Positions 8,982 to 18,110 of a DNA stretch of 64,000 nt are shown piece by piece. Positions within the stretch are counted from its first letter, which is position 1. Each line of letters starts with the position of its first letter. Location of the stretch: the NCBI RefSeq assembly GCF_014268275.3, contig NZ_CP077084.1, forward strand, positions 1,302,001 through 1,366,000. The letters are read 5' to 3'. The position numbers and the translations under genes are program-made. The notes under the pieces were generated by a model that saw nothing but the letters and a program-made list of their open reading frames with translations, had not been told where the DNA came from and searched no databases. Source of the DNA: Pseudomonas tritici. GTDB taxonomy: Bacteria > Pseudomonadota > Gammaproteobacteria > Pseudomonadales > Pseudomonadaceae.

Positions 8982-9566
8982 TTAGATCCAGCCGCTGCTT
9001 TGCATGGCCTTGTACACCGCCACGATAGCCAGGATGAAAAACGCCGTAGCTGCCAACCGGCGAATCAAGGTCAACGGCAGTTTCTCCGCCGCAAAATTAC
9101 CCGCCAATACCACCGGCACGTTGGCAATCAGCATGCCCACGGTCGTCCCGATAATCACCAGCCAGAGTTCCGGATACTGCGCCGCCAGCATGACCGTGGC
9201 GATCTGCGTCTTGTCACCGATTTCGGCGAGGAAGAACGCAATCAGCGTGGTCAGGAACGGTCCGAATTTGCGCGTGGTGCTGGCTTCGTCATCGTCGAGT
9301 TTGTCCGGCACCAGGGTCCACAAGGCCGTGGCGCAGAAGCTTGCCGCCAGGATCCAGTGCAATACCGCGTCGGAGAAGAAGCTCCCGAACCAGGCGCCAA
9401 CGGCACCGGCGGCCGCGTGGTTGGCCAGGGTCGCGGCAACAATGCCGGCGATGATCGGCCAGGGCTTGCGAAAGCGAGCAGCAAGGATGAGCGCGAGCAG
9501 TTGCGTCTTGTCGCCGATTTCGGCCAAGGCAACGATTGCTGTAGGAACGAGTAATGAATCCAGCAT
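8982..9566 (-). CDS. GDT1/TMEM165-family cation transporter (UPF0016), manganese exporter candidate
   Basis: A 194-residue inner-membrane protein made of two related halves, each carrying the family signature EIGDKTQ (near residues 16 and 113), with six hydrophobic segments. Family members move Mn2+ and Ca2+; in bacteria related proteins (MneA) export manganese. The start at 9566 (MLDSLLVPTAIVALAEIGDK) puts the first signature in the usual place; the open frame extends further upstream only through the riboswitch. The manganese riboswitch in the leader directly supports a role in manganese homeostasis. The central loop is acidic (KLDDDEAS). The gene is read in the same direction as rsmC, but is separated from it by the riboswitch leader. 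Confidence 0.92.
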   Translation of the reverse strand: MLDSLLVPTAIVALAEIGDKTQLLALILAARFRKPWPIIAGIVAATLANHAAAGAVGAWFGSFFSDAVLHWILAASFCATALWTLVPDKLDDDEASTTRKFGPFLTTLIAFFLAEIGDKTQIATVMLAAQYPELWLVIIGTTVGMLIANVPVVLAGNFAAEKLPLTLIRRLAATAFFILAIVAVYKAMQSSGWI

Positions 9567-9580
9567 CAGGTAGGTTTCCA

Positions 9581-9624
9581 GGGGCGGGTCGACACGGCTA
9601 TGACACGTACAGCCTTCCCGCCCC
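9581..9624 (-). promoter_or_regulatory. Candidate expression-platform hairpin of the manganese riboswitch
   Basis: On the transcript strand GGGGCGGG (9617-9624) can pair perfectly with CCCGCCCC (9581-9588), just upstream of the weak ribosome binding site and the ATG at 9566. This stem lies between the riboswitch aptamer and the gene and is not followed by a T run. It is therefore more likely to act on translation or folding than as a terminator. This is inferred from pairing alone. Confidence 0.5.
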
Positions 9625-9639
9625 GGGTAAGGTGTGCGT

Positions 9640-9775
9640 GTCATAGGTCTTGTCAAACCCCGGTCCGTCTGTGCGGACTCCTGGGTCGCATACGCCATGG
9701 TCTGTTGACCAAGTATGTTGACGTATGCCGGACGAGCGTGGCGCTCGTGGGAGACTACTCCCCTAGGACGGAGCG
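9640..9775 (-). ncRNA. yybP-ykoY manganese riboswitch
   Basis: Read on the minus strand, the leader of the GDT1 gene has the hallmarks of this riboswitch: TAGGGGAGTAG at its start (GGGGAGTAG at 9755-9763), then GTCAACATACTTGGTC, a partner GCGTATGCGAC, a stem with GTCCG..CGGAC, and the closing ACAAGACCTA (9644-9653). TAGG at the start pairs with CCTA at the end to close the outer helix. The order and spacing match the mntP and alx leaders of E. coli as I recall them. The aptamer binds Mn2+ and should raise expression of the downstream transporter when manganese is high. Confidence 0.9.
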
Positions 9776-9826
9776 GATTCTGCCTAGGCAAATTCCATTC
9801 GGCAAGCCTTCTTTTTCAAACGCCCG

Positions 9827-10825
9827 TCAGCCGCGCTTGGCACGGTAGATGCGAAAACCATTGCCTTCAGCCTTGACCGCACAAATACCCAGATGCTCTT
9901 CAATCAAGGGTTGGTACTTGAGGAAACTGTTTGCGACTACGCGAAGTTCGCCGCCTTTTGCCAGATGTTTGCCGGCTTTTCGCAGCAGGTTTTCTGTGGC
10001 GAAGTAGTCGGTGTGCACGCCGACATGGAACGGCGGGTTGGTCAGAATCGCGTTCAAACCCATCGGCGCTGCGTCAATGCCATCACCGGTCAGCACCTCG
10101 GCTTCCAGGCCGTTGGCGGCCAGGGTCAAACGACTGCTGGCGGCGGCAAACGCATCCACGTCGAGCATCGTTACGGTGTTGTGTGGGTAGCGGCGTTTTA
10201 CCGCAGCACCCAGCACACCGGCACCGCAACCGAAGTCCAGCAGATGGCCGCTCGGCAGTTTATCCAGGTGCTCCAGCAACAGCTCGGTACCGCGATCCAG
10301 GCGACCATGGCTGAACACACCGGGCAAGCTCACCACCTTGAGCGGCCCCTCAGCCAAAGGCACGTCGAACACCTGAGCCAGGCTCTCCAGCTCGACCGCT
10401 TGCGGGGCATTGGCCACGGTGACTTGCCACAGTTGGCAATGCCGCGCGTTGTCGAGCTTGCGCGGTTTGCCGAAGGGGATCATCTGCTTGGCGGCGCTCT
10501 CGATACCGCCTTTTTTCTCCCCTACCAGATACACCTCAGCGCCGGGCAAGCGCGCGGCTACGGCGTTGAGCAGGTAGTCGGTGAGGTCCTTGGACTTGGG
10601 CAGGAAGATGACCGCCGCCTCGAATTCGCGCTCTGGCACATTCACGCCAAATTGGCTGCGCTCGGGGAAGCGTGCGTCCAGCGCGGCCTGGTCGCCGGCA
10701 TGCCAGCACCAGCCGTGCGCGTTGGGCAGGCGACCGAGCAGGTCGTCGGCGGGCAAACCTACCAACAGCAGGTTGCCTTGAAAAAGTTCGGCCTGACGAA
10801 GCAGTACTTCACTGCGCGGATCCAT
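9827..10825 (-). CDS. rsmC: 16S rRNA (guanine-1207-N2)-methyltransferase
   Basis: RsmC methylates G1207 of 16S rRNA in the small subunit, using S-adenosylmethionine. The 332-residue protein has the duplicated arrangement of the family: an N-terminal degenerate methyltransferase-like domain and a C-terminal catalytic one. The latter shows the SAM-binding motif [15 protein letters not shown] (about residues 193-207) and the N-methyltransferase motif NPPFHVG. Length fits the family. It is followed leftward by the riboswitch-controlled transporter and preceded by the dehydrogenase gene at a distance of 30 bases on the same strand, so dehydrogenase and rsmC may be one transcript. Confidence 0.93.
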   Translation of the reverse strand: MDPRSEVLLRQAELFQGNLLLVGLPADDLLGRLPNAHGWCWHAGDQAALDARFPERSQFGVNVPEREFEAAVIFLPKSKDLTDYLLNAVAARLPGAEVYLVGEKKGGIESAAKQMIPFGKPRKLDNARHCQLWQVTVANAPQAVELESLAQVFDVPLAEGPLKVVSLPGVFSHGRLDRGTELLLEHLDKLPSGHLLDFGCGAGVLGAAVKRRYPHNTVTMLDVDAFAAASSRLTLAANGLEAEVLTGDGIDAAPMGLNAILTNPPFHVGVHTDYFATENLLRKAGKHLAKGGELRVVANSFLKYQPLIEEHLGICAVKAEGNGFRIYRAKRG

Positions 10826-10855
10826 GGTCTGCTCCTTGAAAAGGGGCGCAGTTTA

Positions 10856-11821
10856 TCAACTCACGACGCGCAGCGGGGCGCCGCTGAAAAAGCCCCGGGC
10901 GTTTTCCGCCAACTGACCAACAATGCGCTGGCGCGCCTCGCGACTGCCCCAGGCATTGTGCGGGGTGACGATCAGCCGGGGGATATCGCCGGCCAGCAGC
11001 GGGTTGCCGTTCACCGGCGGCTCAACGCTCAGCACATCGGTCGCCGCGCCGCCCAGGTGGCCGTTGCGCAATGCATCGGCCAGGGCTTGCTCGTTGATCA
11101 ATCCGCCGCGCGCGGTGTTGACCACAAACGCGCCGGGCTTGAGCAGCGCCAATTCGCGGGCGCCGATAAAGTCGCGGGTGTGGTCGTTGAGCGGGCAGTG
11201 CAAGGTGAGCGCGTCAACCTGCGCCAACAGTTCATCCAGCGGCACGCGATCAGCGCGGGCAGGGCGGCCCGGAATGGCGCCCAGTAACACGCGCATGCCA
11301 AAGGCTTCAGCCAGGCGCGCGACTGCGCTGCCCAATTCGCCGTGGCCGAGCAAACCAAGGGTTTTACCTTCCAACTCGACAATCGGATGGTCCAGCAGGC
11401 AGAACTGTTTAGCTTCCTGCCACTGACCGGCGCTCACATCCCGTTGATAGTCCTTCAAGCGCGTCGCCAGGTTGAGCAGCAGCATGATCGTGTGCTGCGC
11501 CACCGACGGCGTGCCGTAGCCCTGGCAGTTGCTCACGGTAATGCCACGGGCACGGGCGGCTTCGAGGTCAACGTTGTTGGTGCCGGTGGCAGACACCAGG
11601 ATCAGCTTGAGCGCCGGGCAGGCCGCCAGGGTTTCGCTGTTGAGGGCGATCTTGTTGCTGATCGCAACCTGGGCGCCTTGCAGGTGTTCGATCACGTTCA
11701 GCGGCGTGGTGTCGCTGAACAAGTGCAGGTCGCTGAAGCTGTTGCGCAGTTCGCTGAGGTCGAGGTCCCCCAAGTCCAGGGACGGGTGATCAAGGAAGAC
11801 GGCGCGGCGATTGTTCGTCAT
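10856..11821 (-). CDS. D-2-hydroxyacid dehydrogenase (NAD-dependent)
   Basis: A 321-residue cytosolic oxidoreductase of the D-isomer-specific 2-hydroxyacid dehydrogenase family (glycerate/hydroxypyruvate dehydrogenase-like). The nucleotide-binding loop reads LLGHGELGSAVA, with Glu and Leu in place of the more usual residues of GxGxxG. The catalytic set is visible: Arg in NTARGGLINE, Glu in the VEPPV segment and His in PHNAWGS. The ATG at 11821 follows AAAGGTACAGTTG; a TTG directly before it is less likely. The exact substrate cannot be read from the sequence. The divergent neighbour is a LysE-type exporter. Confidence 0.88.
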   Translation of the reverse strand: MTNNRRAVFLDHPSLDLGDLDLSELRNSFSDLHLFSDTTPLNVIEHLQGAQVAISNKIALNSETLAACPALKLILVSATGTNNVDLEAARARGITVSNCQGYGTPSVAQHTIMLLLNLATRLKDYQRDVSAGQWQEAKQFCLLDHPIVELEGKTLGLLGHGELGSAVARLAEAFGMRVLLGAIPGRPARADRVPLDELLAQVDALTLHCPLNDHTRDFIGARELALLKPGAFVVNTARGGLINEQALADALRNGHLGGAATDVLSVEPPVNGNPLLAGDIPRLIVTPHNAWGSREARQRIVGQLAENARGFFSGAPLRVVS

Positions 11822-11906
11822 CAACTGTACCTTTGTGCGACAGGGTTCGAAGGCGTAATCTGCCGAGCCTATCAGATGAAATAATCAGTTACTTAATGGA
11901 GTGCGT

Positions 11907-12539
11907 ATGTACGTCGCCGAGTTTTTGACCGTAGCGCTGATTCACTTATTGGCGGTGGCCAGCCCCGGCCCGGATTTCGCGGTGGTGGTGCGTGAAAGTG
12001 TGACCCACGGCCGCCGTGCAGGGACCTGGACCGCGTTGGGCGTGGGGTCGGCTATTTTCCTGCACGTGGGGTATTCGTTGCTCGGTATCGGCTTGATCGT
12101 CTCCCAGTCCATCGTGCTGTTCAACGCGCTGAAATGGGCGGCGGCGGCCTACCTGCTGTACATCGGCTTCAAGGCTTTGCGCGCGCAGCCGGCCAAGCCT
12201 GCGGCCGAGGGTGAGTTGCATCGCGAAGCGGGCGAACGCACGCCCCGTGGCGCGTTTACCGCAGGTTTTGTGACCAATGGCTTGAACCCCAAGGCCACGT
12301 TGTTCTTCTTGTCGTTGTTCACCGTGGTGATCAACCCGCACACGCCACTGGCGGTCCAGGCCGGTTACGGCGTGTACCTGGCGGTGGCCACGGCGCTGTG
12401 GTTCTGCCTGGTGGCGATGCTGTTCAGCCAGCAACGCGTGCGCGCCGGGTTTGCGCGGATGGGACATTGGTTCGATCGGACCATGGGTGCGGTGTTGATT
12501 GCGATTGGGGTGAAGCTGGCGTTTACCAGCATGAAGTAA
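11907..12539 (+). CDS. LysE/RhtB-family amino acid exporter
   Basis: A 210-residue inner-membrane exporter of the LysE/RhtB family, which expels amino acids such as threonine or homoserine. The family signature near the start is ASPGPDFAVVVRESVTHGRR (residues 20-39), close to that of RhtC. Six hydrophobic segments can be counted, and the motif FVTNGLNPKATLFFLSLF follows the cytoplasmic loop. The start at 11907 was chosen over a GTG at 11901 because GGAG lies at 11899-11902. No regulator gene is adjacent; the divergent gene is a D-2-hydroxyacid dehydrogenase. The substrate is not known. Confidence 0.9.
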   Translation: MYVAEFLTVALIHLLAVASPGPDFAVVVRESVTHGRRAGTWTALGVGSAIFLHVGYSLLGIGLIVSQSIVLFNALKWAAAAYLLYIGFKALRAQPAKPAAEGELHREAGERTPRGAFTAGFVTNGLNPKATLFFLSLFTVVINPHTPLAVQAGYGVYLAVATALWFCLVAMLFSQQRVRAGFARMGHWFDRTMGAVLIAIGVKLAFTSMK

Positions 12540-12580
12540 GGCTGGATAAGTAAGACCGAATGCAAGTGGGCACGGTCCAT

Positions 12581-12666
12581 GTGTGAGCCGGGCTTGCCCA
12601 CGATGCAGGCGCCTCGGTATTTCCGATGTACCGAGGCGTTGCTATCGCAGGCAAGCCAGCTCCCAC
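12581..12666. repeat. REP doublet (REPIN), copy 3
   Basis: An 86-base imperfect palindrome with left arm GTGTGAGCCGGGCTTGCCCA and right arm ATCGCAGGCAAGCCAGCTCC followed by CAC. The centre itself forms an inner stem GCCTCGGTA...TACCGAGGC. Unlike the other two copies it sits between genes read in the same direction (exporter, then acyl-CoA ligase). Confidence 0.85.
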
Positions 12667-12814
12667 CTTGGAGCGCTGCATGTCCCCGATGCTGGCGCAA
12701 AGCTAGCATTCATTGGGCGCTGCAAATCATTCCTTTGGCTGATTTGGCTGAAACATAAGGTCTCTAAAGTGCAGGTCTTCAAGCCAAGACCGTGCAGTCA
12801 TAAAAGGGATTCGT

Positions 12815-14497
12815 ATGTTGCAGACCCGTGTCATTCCGCCCGCCGAAGGTGCGTACCAATACCCGCTGCTGATCAAGCGCCTGCTGATGTCCGGGACCCG
12901 TTACGAGAAAACCCGGGAAATCGTCTACCGCGATAAATTGCGCTACACCTATCCAACCCTGATCGAACGGGTCGCGCGCCTGGCCAATGTGCTGACAGAA
13001 GCCGGGGTCAAGGCCGGTGACACGGTGGCGGTGATGGACTGGGACAGCCATCGCTACCTGGAATGTATGTTCGCCATTCCGATGATTGGTGCGGTGATCC
13101 ACACCATCAACGTGCGCCTGTCGCCGGAACAGATCCTGTACACCATGAACCATGCCGAGGACCGCTTCGTGCTGGTCAACAGCGAGTTCGTGGGTCTCTA
13201 CCAGGCCATTGCCGGGCAACTCACTACCGTTGACAAGACGTTGTTGCTCACCGATGGCGAGGCCAAGACCGCCGAGCTGCCAAACCTGGTAGGCGAGTAC
13301 GAAACCCTGCTGGCCGCTGCCAGCCCGAAGTACGACTTCCAGGACTTCGACGAACACTCCGTCGCCACCACCTTCTACACCACTGGCACCACCGGCAACC
13401 CCAAGGGCGTGTACTTCACTCATCGCCAATTGGTGCTGCACACCATTGGCGTGGCGACCATCATGGGCAGTGTCGACAGCATGCGCCTGCTCGGCACCAA
13501 TGACGTGTACATGCCGATCACGCCGATGTTCCACGTGCACGCCTGGGGCCTGCCGTACGTGGCGACCATGCTCGGTTTGAAGCAGGTCTACCCCGGCCGC
13601 TACGACCCGGAATACCTGGTGGAGCTGTGGCGCAAGGAAAAGGTCACTTTCTCCCATTGCGTGCCGACCATCCTGCAAATGGTGCTCAATGCAAAAGCCG
13701 CCCAGGACGTGGATTTTGGAGGTTGGAAAATCGTCATTGGCGGCAGCGCGCTCAACCGCACCCTGTATGAAGCATCCAAGGCCCGTGGCATTCAACTGAC
13801 CGCAGCCTATGGCATGTCTGAGACCGGGCCGCTGGTGTCCTGCGCGCACCTCAACGAAGAGCTGATGGCGGGCACCGAGGATGAGCGCACCACCTACCGC
13901 ATCAAGGCCGGCGTGCCAGGGCCCTTGGTGGAAGCCGCGATCATCGACAGCGACGGCCATTTCCTGCCCGCCGACGGCGAGTCCCAGGGCGAACTGGTAT
14001 TGCGTGCACCGTGGCTGACCGAAGGTTATTACAACGAGCCGCAGAAGGGCGCCGAGCTGTGGGCGGGCGGCTGGATGCACACCGGCGACGTGGCGACGCT
14101 GGATGCCTTTGGCGTGATCGATATTCGCGACCGCATCAAGGATGTGATCAAGACCGGCGGCGAGTGGATCTCTTCCCTGGCCCTCGAAGACCTGGTCAGC
14201 CGTCACCCGGCGGTACGCGAAGTAGCGGTGGTGGGCATCGCCGACCCGCAGTGGGGGGAACGCCCGTTTGCGTTGTTGGTGGTGCATGATGGCCAGGTGA
14301 TAGGGGCCCGCGAGCTCAAGGAACACCTCAAGCCGTTCGTGGAGCTGGGCCACTTGAGCAAGTGGGCGATTCCAAGCCAGATCGCTGTTGTTACTGAAAT
14401 TCCCAAGACCAGCGTCGGCAAGCTCGACAAAAAACGTATCCGCATTGACATCATCGAATGGCAGGCCAACAACAGCACGTTCCTGTCCACCCTCTGA
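12815..14497 (+). CDS. Fatty acid-CoA ligase (AlkK-like, medium chain)
   Basis: The enzyme activates fatty acids to acyl-CoA with ATP, via an acyl-adenylate. The 560-residue protein has the full adenylate-forming set: the ATP loop FYTTGTTGNPKGV (about residues 187-199), GMSETGP near 331, the core motif GWMHTGDVATLDAFGVIDIR near 419-438, and the C-terminal lysine in KTSVGKLDKK. Length and the NVRLSPEQI segment resemble AlkK-type medium-chain ligases. The downstream DUF1302/DUF1329 pair and the LuxR regulator suggest a shared role in uptake and use of fatty acids or alcohols; a similar gene set exists in P. putida (acyl-CoA ligase, DUF1302, DUF1329, LuxR), as I recall. No terminator is obvious, only a short hairpin at 14509-14529. 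Confidence 0.92.
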   Translation: MLQTRVIPPAEGAYQYPLLIKRLLMSGTRYEKTREIVYRDKLRYTYPTLIERVARLANVLTEAGVKAGDTVAVMDWDSHRYLECMFAIPMIGAVIHTINVRLSPEQILYTMNHAEDRFVLVNSEFVGLYQAIAGQLTTVDKTLLLTDGEAKTAELPNLVGEYETLLAAASPKYDFQDFDEHSVATTFYTTGTTGNPKGVYFTHRQLVLHTIGVATIMGSVDSMRLLGTNDVYMPITPMFHVHAWGLPYVATMLGLKQVYPGRYDPEYLVELWRKEKVTFSHCVPTILQMVLNAKAAQDVDFGGWKIVIGGSALNRTLYEASKARGIQLTAAYGMSETGPLVSCAHLNEELMAGTEDERTTYRIKAGVPGPLVEAAIIDSDGHFLPADGESQGELVLRAPWLTEGYYNEPQKGAELWAGGWMHTGDVATLDAFGVIDIRDRIKDVIKTGGEWISSLALEDLVSRHPAVREVAVVGIADPQWGERPFALLVVHDGQVIGARELKEHLKPFVELGHLSKWAIPSQIAVVTEIPKTSVGKLDKKRIRIDIIEWQANNSTFLSTL

Positions 14498-14827
14498 GCT
14501 GATTCGCCGTGCCCTTGTTGCACGGCGATGCTCTATCTCGCGCCTTCACTTGTGATTTGCCAATTTTCAGCCATCCTTCCCGCGTCGGCCTTCGTCGACG
14601 TGGCGAAAGGGTCGTGGCAGACGGGTTGCTGATGCAAATCACACTTTAGAGGGATCAAGCACTACCCCCTGCTGGCTATAGTCCCTTCCAGAGTTTTTCA
14701 AGGATGCGGTGCTGCGGACCATGGAGGTTCAGTTGCAGTCCGGCATTGGAATCGTTGTATTCCGGCCGTCACAAGCATCACAGAACGAACTCACTGCCAT
14801 AACAATAATGCACATGGAGTAGCGTCG
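14498..14827 (+). promoter_or_regulatory. Leader/promoter region of the DUF1302-DUF1329 operon
   Basis: This 330-base gap holds a short hairpin (GCCGTGC...GCACGGC at 14509-14529) without a T run, and further right ACTACCCCCTGCTGGCTATA followed by GTCCC. In it TATAGT at 14677-14682 could be a -10 box, but no good -35 box lies 17 bases upstream. A promoter needing an activator is therefore plausible, and the MalT-type regulator encoded downstream is the obvious candidate; this is inference. The rest shows nothing I can name. Confidence 0.4.
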
Positions 14828-16687
14828 ATGACCTCAGTAAACCAGTTCTGGCGCCGGGCTAAATTGCCCCTGGCCGTCAGTCTCGCCTCTACGCTCGCCG
14901 GGCCCGCATTCGGCGTCAGTTTCAATATCGGTGAAATCGAAGGGAGTTTTGACTCGTCTCTTTCCGTGGGGGCGAGCTGGTCGACGGCCAAGCCCAATCA
15001 GGATCTGATCGGTGTTAACAACGGTGGCAATGGCCTGTCCCAGACGTCCGATGACGGCCACCTGAACTTCAAGCGTGGCGAGACGTTCTCGAAAATCTTC
15101 AAGGGCATCCATGATCTAGAGCTGAAATACGGCGACACCGGCGTATTTGTGCGTGGCAAGTACTGGTATGACTTCGAACTCCAGGACGAGAGTCGCGAGT
15201 TCAAGGACATCAGCAACAGCAATCGCAAAGAGGGCGCCAAGTCCTCCGGCGGGCAAATTCTCGATGCTTTCGTTTACCACAACTACTCGATTGCTGATCA
15301 GCCCGGCAGCGTGCGGCTCGGTAAGCAAGTGGTGAGCTGGGGTGAAAGTACCTTCATCGGTGGGGGCATCAACTCCATCAACCCGATCGACGTGTCTGCG
15401 TTCCGTCGTCCGGGGGCTGAGGTCAAGGAAGGCTTGATTCCGGTCAACATGTTCTATGTGTCGCAGACGCTGACCGATAACTTGTCGGCGGAAGCGTTCT
15501 ATCAGTTGGAATGGGACCAGACGGTTACCGATAACTGCGGGACATTCTTCTCTCAGCCGGACGTCATCTCTGATGGTTGCGACAACAACCTACGGGTGTT
15601 GAACAAGCGCTCTCGCATCTCGCCTCTTGCTTATCCAACCCTCAATACTTTGGGTGTTGATGTGAACGAAGAGGGCGTATTGGTGCGCCGTGGTCCTGAC
15701 CGTGATGCTCGCGACAGCGGTCAGTTTGGCGTTGCCATGCACTACAACTTCGAGCCGTTGGACACCGAGTTCGGCGCTTACTTCATGAACTATCACAGCC
15801 GTGCGCCGATTTTCAGTGCACAAGGTGCGCCAGCGTCAGCGTACAACCGTCCTCTGGGTGGGCTGGCGGCGCTACGCCCGGTGATTGTGGCGGGTAGCTC
15901 CAACTACTTCGTCGAATACCCGGAAGACATCCGTCTTTACGGCTTGAGCTTTTCCACCACGCTGCCTACCGGTACCGCATGGAGCGGTGAGTTGAGCTAC
16001 CGGCCAAACGCACCGGTGCAACTGAGCACCACCGACATACTCTATGCGGGCGTCACGCCTATTACCGGCTTTGGCAACGCTTCGGTGCTCAAAGGCTCGC
16101 CTGGTCAAGACCTGCATGGTTACAACCGCAAGGAAGTCACGCAGTTCCAGACCACATTCACGCACTTCTTTGATCAGGTGATGGGCGCGAGCCGCTTGAC
16201 CACGGTGGGCGAGATTGGGGTGACTCACGTGGGCGGCCTGGAGAGCAAATCAGAGGCTCGTTATGGCCGCGACCCGGTATTTGGTCCAGGTACGTTGCCC
16301 GGTGGTTTCTGCAATACGCTCAATAACTCGACCGCCGTAGGTGCCGGCCTGGGTAATGCCAATGGGCTGAATACCAACTGCAACAACGATGGCTTTACCA
16401 CGGCCACTTCCTGGGGCTACCGCGCTCGGGCAATCTGGGAATACCCGGATGTCTTCGCCGGCGTCAACCTTAAGCCAAACGTGGCGTGGTCCCATGACGT
16501 CAAGGGTTACTCCCCTGGTCCTGGCGCTAACTTCGAAGAAGGTCGCAAGGCTGTCAGCCTGGGTCTGGACGCCGAGTACCAGAACACCTACACCGCCAGC
16601 CTGAACTACACGAACTTCTTCGGCGGCGATTTCAGCACAGTGAATGACCGCGACTTTGTCGCTTTGAGCTTCGGCGCGAACTTCTAA
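14828..16687 (+). CDS. DUF1302-family outer-membrane protein
   Basis: A 619-residue secreted protein of the DUF1302 family, regarded as a beta-barrel outer-membrane protein. The signal peptide spans about 30 residues and ends in GPAFG. The mature part opens with the family-typical SFNIGEIEGSFDSSLSVGAS and is rich in alternating aromatic strands; the last residue is Phe (FGANF), as in many barrel proteins that use the BAM complex. Family segments such as GKQVVSWGESTFIGGGINSI (near 165-184) are present. GGAG precedes the ATG at 14828. The DUF1329 gene follows after 28 bases. Pairing of these two families next to acyl-CoA ligases suggests a role in handling hydrophobic substrates, but no transport activity can be shown from sequence. 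Confidence 0.88.
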   Translation: MTSVNQFWRRAKLPLAVSLASTLAGPAFGVSFNIGEIEGSFDSSLSVGASWSTAKPNQDLIGVNNGGNGLSQTSDDGHLNFKRGETFSKIFKGIHDLELKYGDTGVFVRGKYWYDFELQDESREFKDISNSNRKEGAKSSGGQILDAFVYHNYSIADQPGSVRLGKQVVSWGESTFIGGGINSINPIDVSAFRRPGAEVKEGLIPVNMFYVSQTLTDNLSAEAFYQLEWDQTVTDNCGTFFSQPDVISDGCDNNLRVLNKRSRISPLAYPTLNTLGVDVNEEGVLVRRGPDRDARDSGQFGVAMHYNFEPLDTEFGAYFMNYHSRAPIFSAQGAPASAYNRPLGGLAALRPVIVAGSSNYFVEYPEDIRLYGLSFSTTLPTGTAWSGELSYRPNAPVQLSTTDILYAGVTPITGFGNASVLKGSPGQDLHGYNRKEVTQFQTTFTHFFDQVMGASRLTTVGEIGVTHVGGLESKSEARYGRDPVFGPGTLPGGFCNTLNNSTAVGAGLGNANGLNTNCNNDGFTTATSWGYRARAIWEYPDVFAGVNLKPNVAWSHDVKGYSPGPGANFEEGRKAVSLGLDAEYQNTYTASLNYTNFFGGDFSTVNDRDFVALSFGANF

Positions 16688-16715
16688 GCACACTGCATTT
16701 CAGGAAGACCAGAAC

Positions 16716-18080
16716 ATGAAAATAACCAAAAGTCTGTTGCACGTGGGTGTGCTTGGGCTGTCGATCCTGGCGAGCAACGTCATGGCGGCAGTGTCGGCGG
16801 ATGAAGCCGCCAAGCTGGGCACGAGTCTGACCCCGATGGGCGCCGAGATGGCCGGTAACGCTGCAGGCACCATTCCTAAGTGGTCGCCGTTGCCTACCAA
16901 CGCCGGTGCCGTCGACGCCCGTGGGTTCCTGGCCAACCCTTACGCCAGTGAACAACCGCAATTCACCATCACCGCGCAAAACGTCGAGCAGTACAAAGAC
17001 AAGCTGGCGCCGGGTCAGTACGCGATGTTCAAGCGCTACCCCGAGACCTTCAAGATGCCGGTCTACCCGACCCATCGCGGCGCTACCGTGCCGGCTGATG
17101 TGTTCGCCGCTATCAAGAAGAACGCCACCACCACCAACCTGGTGTCCGGCGGCAACGGCCTGGAAAACTTCGAAACCGCCGTGCCGTTCCCGATTCCAAA
17201 AAGCGGCGTTGAAGTCATCTGGAACCACATCACCCGTTATCGCGGTGGCAGCGTGACCCGTCTGGTAACCCAGGCTACGCCACAAACCAACGGTTCCTAC
17301 AGTCTGGTGTACTTCCGCGACCAGTTTGTGTTCCGCGACAAGATGAAAGACTTCGACCCGAAAAACCCGGGCAACGTGCTGTTCTACTTCAAGCAGCAAG
17401 TGACCGCGCCGGCCCGTCTGGCCGGTGGTGTGCTGCTGGTGCACGAAACCCTGGACCAGGTGAAGGAGCCTCGTTCGGCCTGGGTCTACAACGCCGGCCA
17501 GCGCCGTGTGCGCCGGGCGCCGCAAGTGTCCTATGACGGCCCAGGTACCGCCGCCGACGGCCTGCGTACCTCCGACAACCTCGACATGTACAACGGCGCA
17601 CCGGACCGCTACGACTGGAAGTTGGAGGGCAAGAAAGAAATCTACATCGCCTCCAACAGCTACAAGATCGACGATCCGAAGCTCAAGTACGCCGACATCA
17701 TCAAGGCCGGCCACATCAACCAGGACCTGGCTCGCTACGAGCTGCGCCGCGTCTGGCATGTAGTCGCCACCTTGAAAGAAGGTCAGCGCCACATCTACGC
17801 CAAACGTGATTTCTTCATCGACGAAGACACCTGGCAAGCGGCGGTCATCGACCACTACGACGGCCGTGGCCAACTGTGGCGCGTGGCTGAAGCGCATGCC
17901 GAGAACTACTACGACAAGCAAGTGCCGTGGTACGCCCTGGAAACCCTCTACGACCTGCAGTCCGGCCGCTACCTTGCACTGGGCATGAAGAACGAAGAGA
18001 AACAGGCGTATGACTTCGGTTTCACCGCCACCACCAGCGACTTCACCCCAGCGGCCCTGCGCCAGGATGGCGTGCGCTAA
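16716..18080 (+). CDS. DUF1329-family periplasmic/outer-membrane protein
   Basis: A 454-residue exported protein of the DUF1329 family, which has a LolB-like, lipid-binding type fold. The signal peptide is about 23 residues (MKITKSLLHVGVLGLSILAS then NVMA) without a lipobox cysteine, so the product is likely soluble in the periplasm or attached to its partner. Family hallmarks include LTPMGAEMAGNAAGTIPKW near the start of the mature form and RRVWHVVATLKEGQRHIYAK later. CAGGAAGACCAGAAC precedes the ATG. It is cotranscribed with the DUF1302 gene and closed by a strong terminator. A shared function with DUF1302 and the acyl-CoA ligase is inferred from context. Confidence 0.88.
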   Translation: MKITKSLLHVGVLGLSILASNVMAAVSADEAAKLGTSLTPMGAEMAGNAAGTIPKWSPLPTNAGAVDARGFLANPYASEQPQFTITAQNVEQYKDKLAPGQYAMFKRYPETFKMPVYPTHRGATVPADVFAAIKKNATTTNLVSGGNGLENFETAVPFPIPKSGVEVIWNHITRYRGGSVTRLVTQATPQTNGSYSLVYFRDQFVFRDKMKDFDPKNPGNVLFYFKQQVTAPARLAGGVLLVHETLDQVKEPRSAWVYNAGQRRVRRAPQVSYDGPGTAADGLRTSDNLDMYNGAPDRYDWKLEGKKEIYIASNSYKIDDPKLKYADIIKAGHINQDLARYELRRVWHVVATLKEGQRHIYAKRDFFIDEDTWQAAVIDHYDGRGQLWRVAEAHAENYYDKQVPWYALETLYDLQSGRYLALGMKNEEKQAYDFGFTATTSDFTPAALRQDGVR

Positions 18081-18110
18081 GCTGAGTTAACCGAGGCCGC
18101 ATCCTCGGAA

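Noticed and set aside
9893..11287. 464-codon frame on the plus strand
   Set aside because: It runs opposite rsmC and the dehydrogenase gene, which have clear motifs; such long antisense frames are common in GC-rich DNA.
12779..14353. 524-codon frame on the minus strand
   Set aside because: Antisense shadow of the acyl-CoA ligase, no protein-like motifs.
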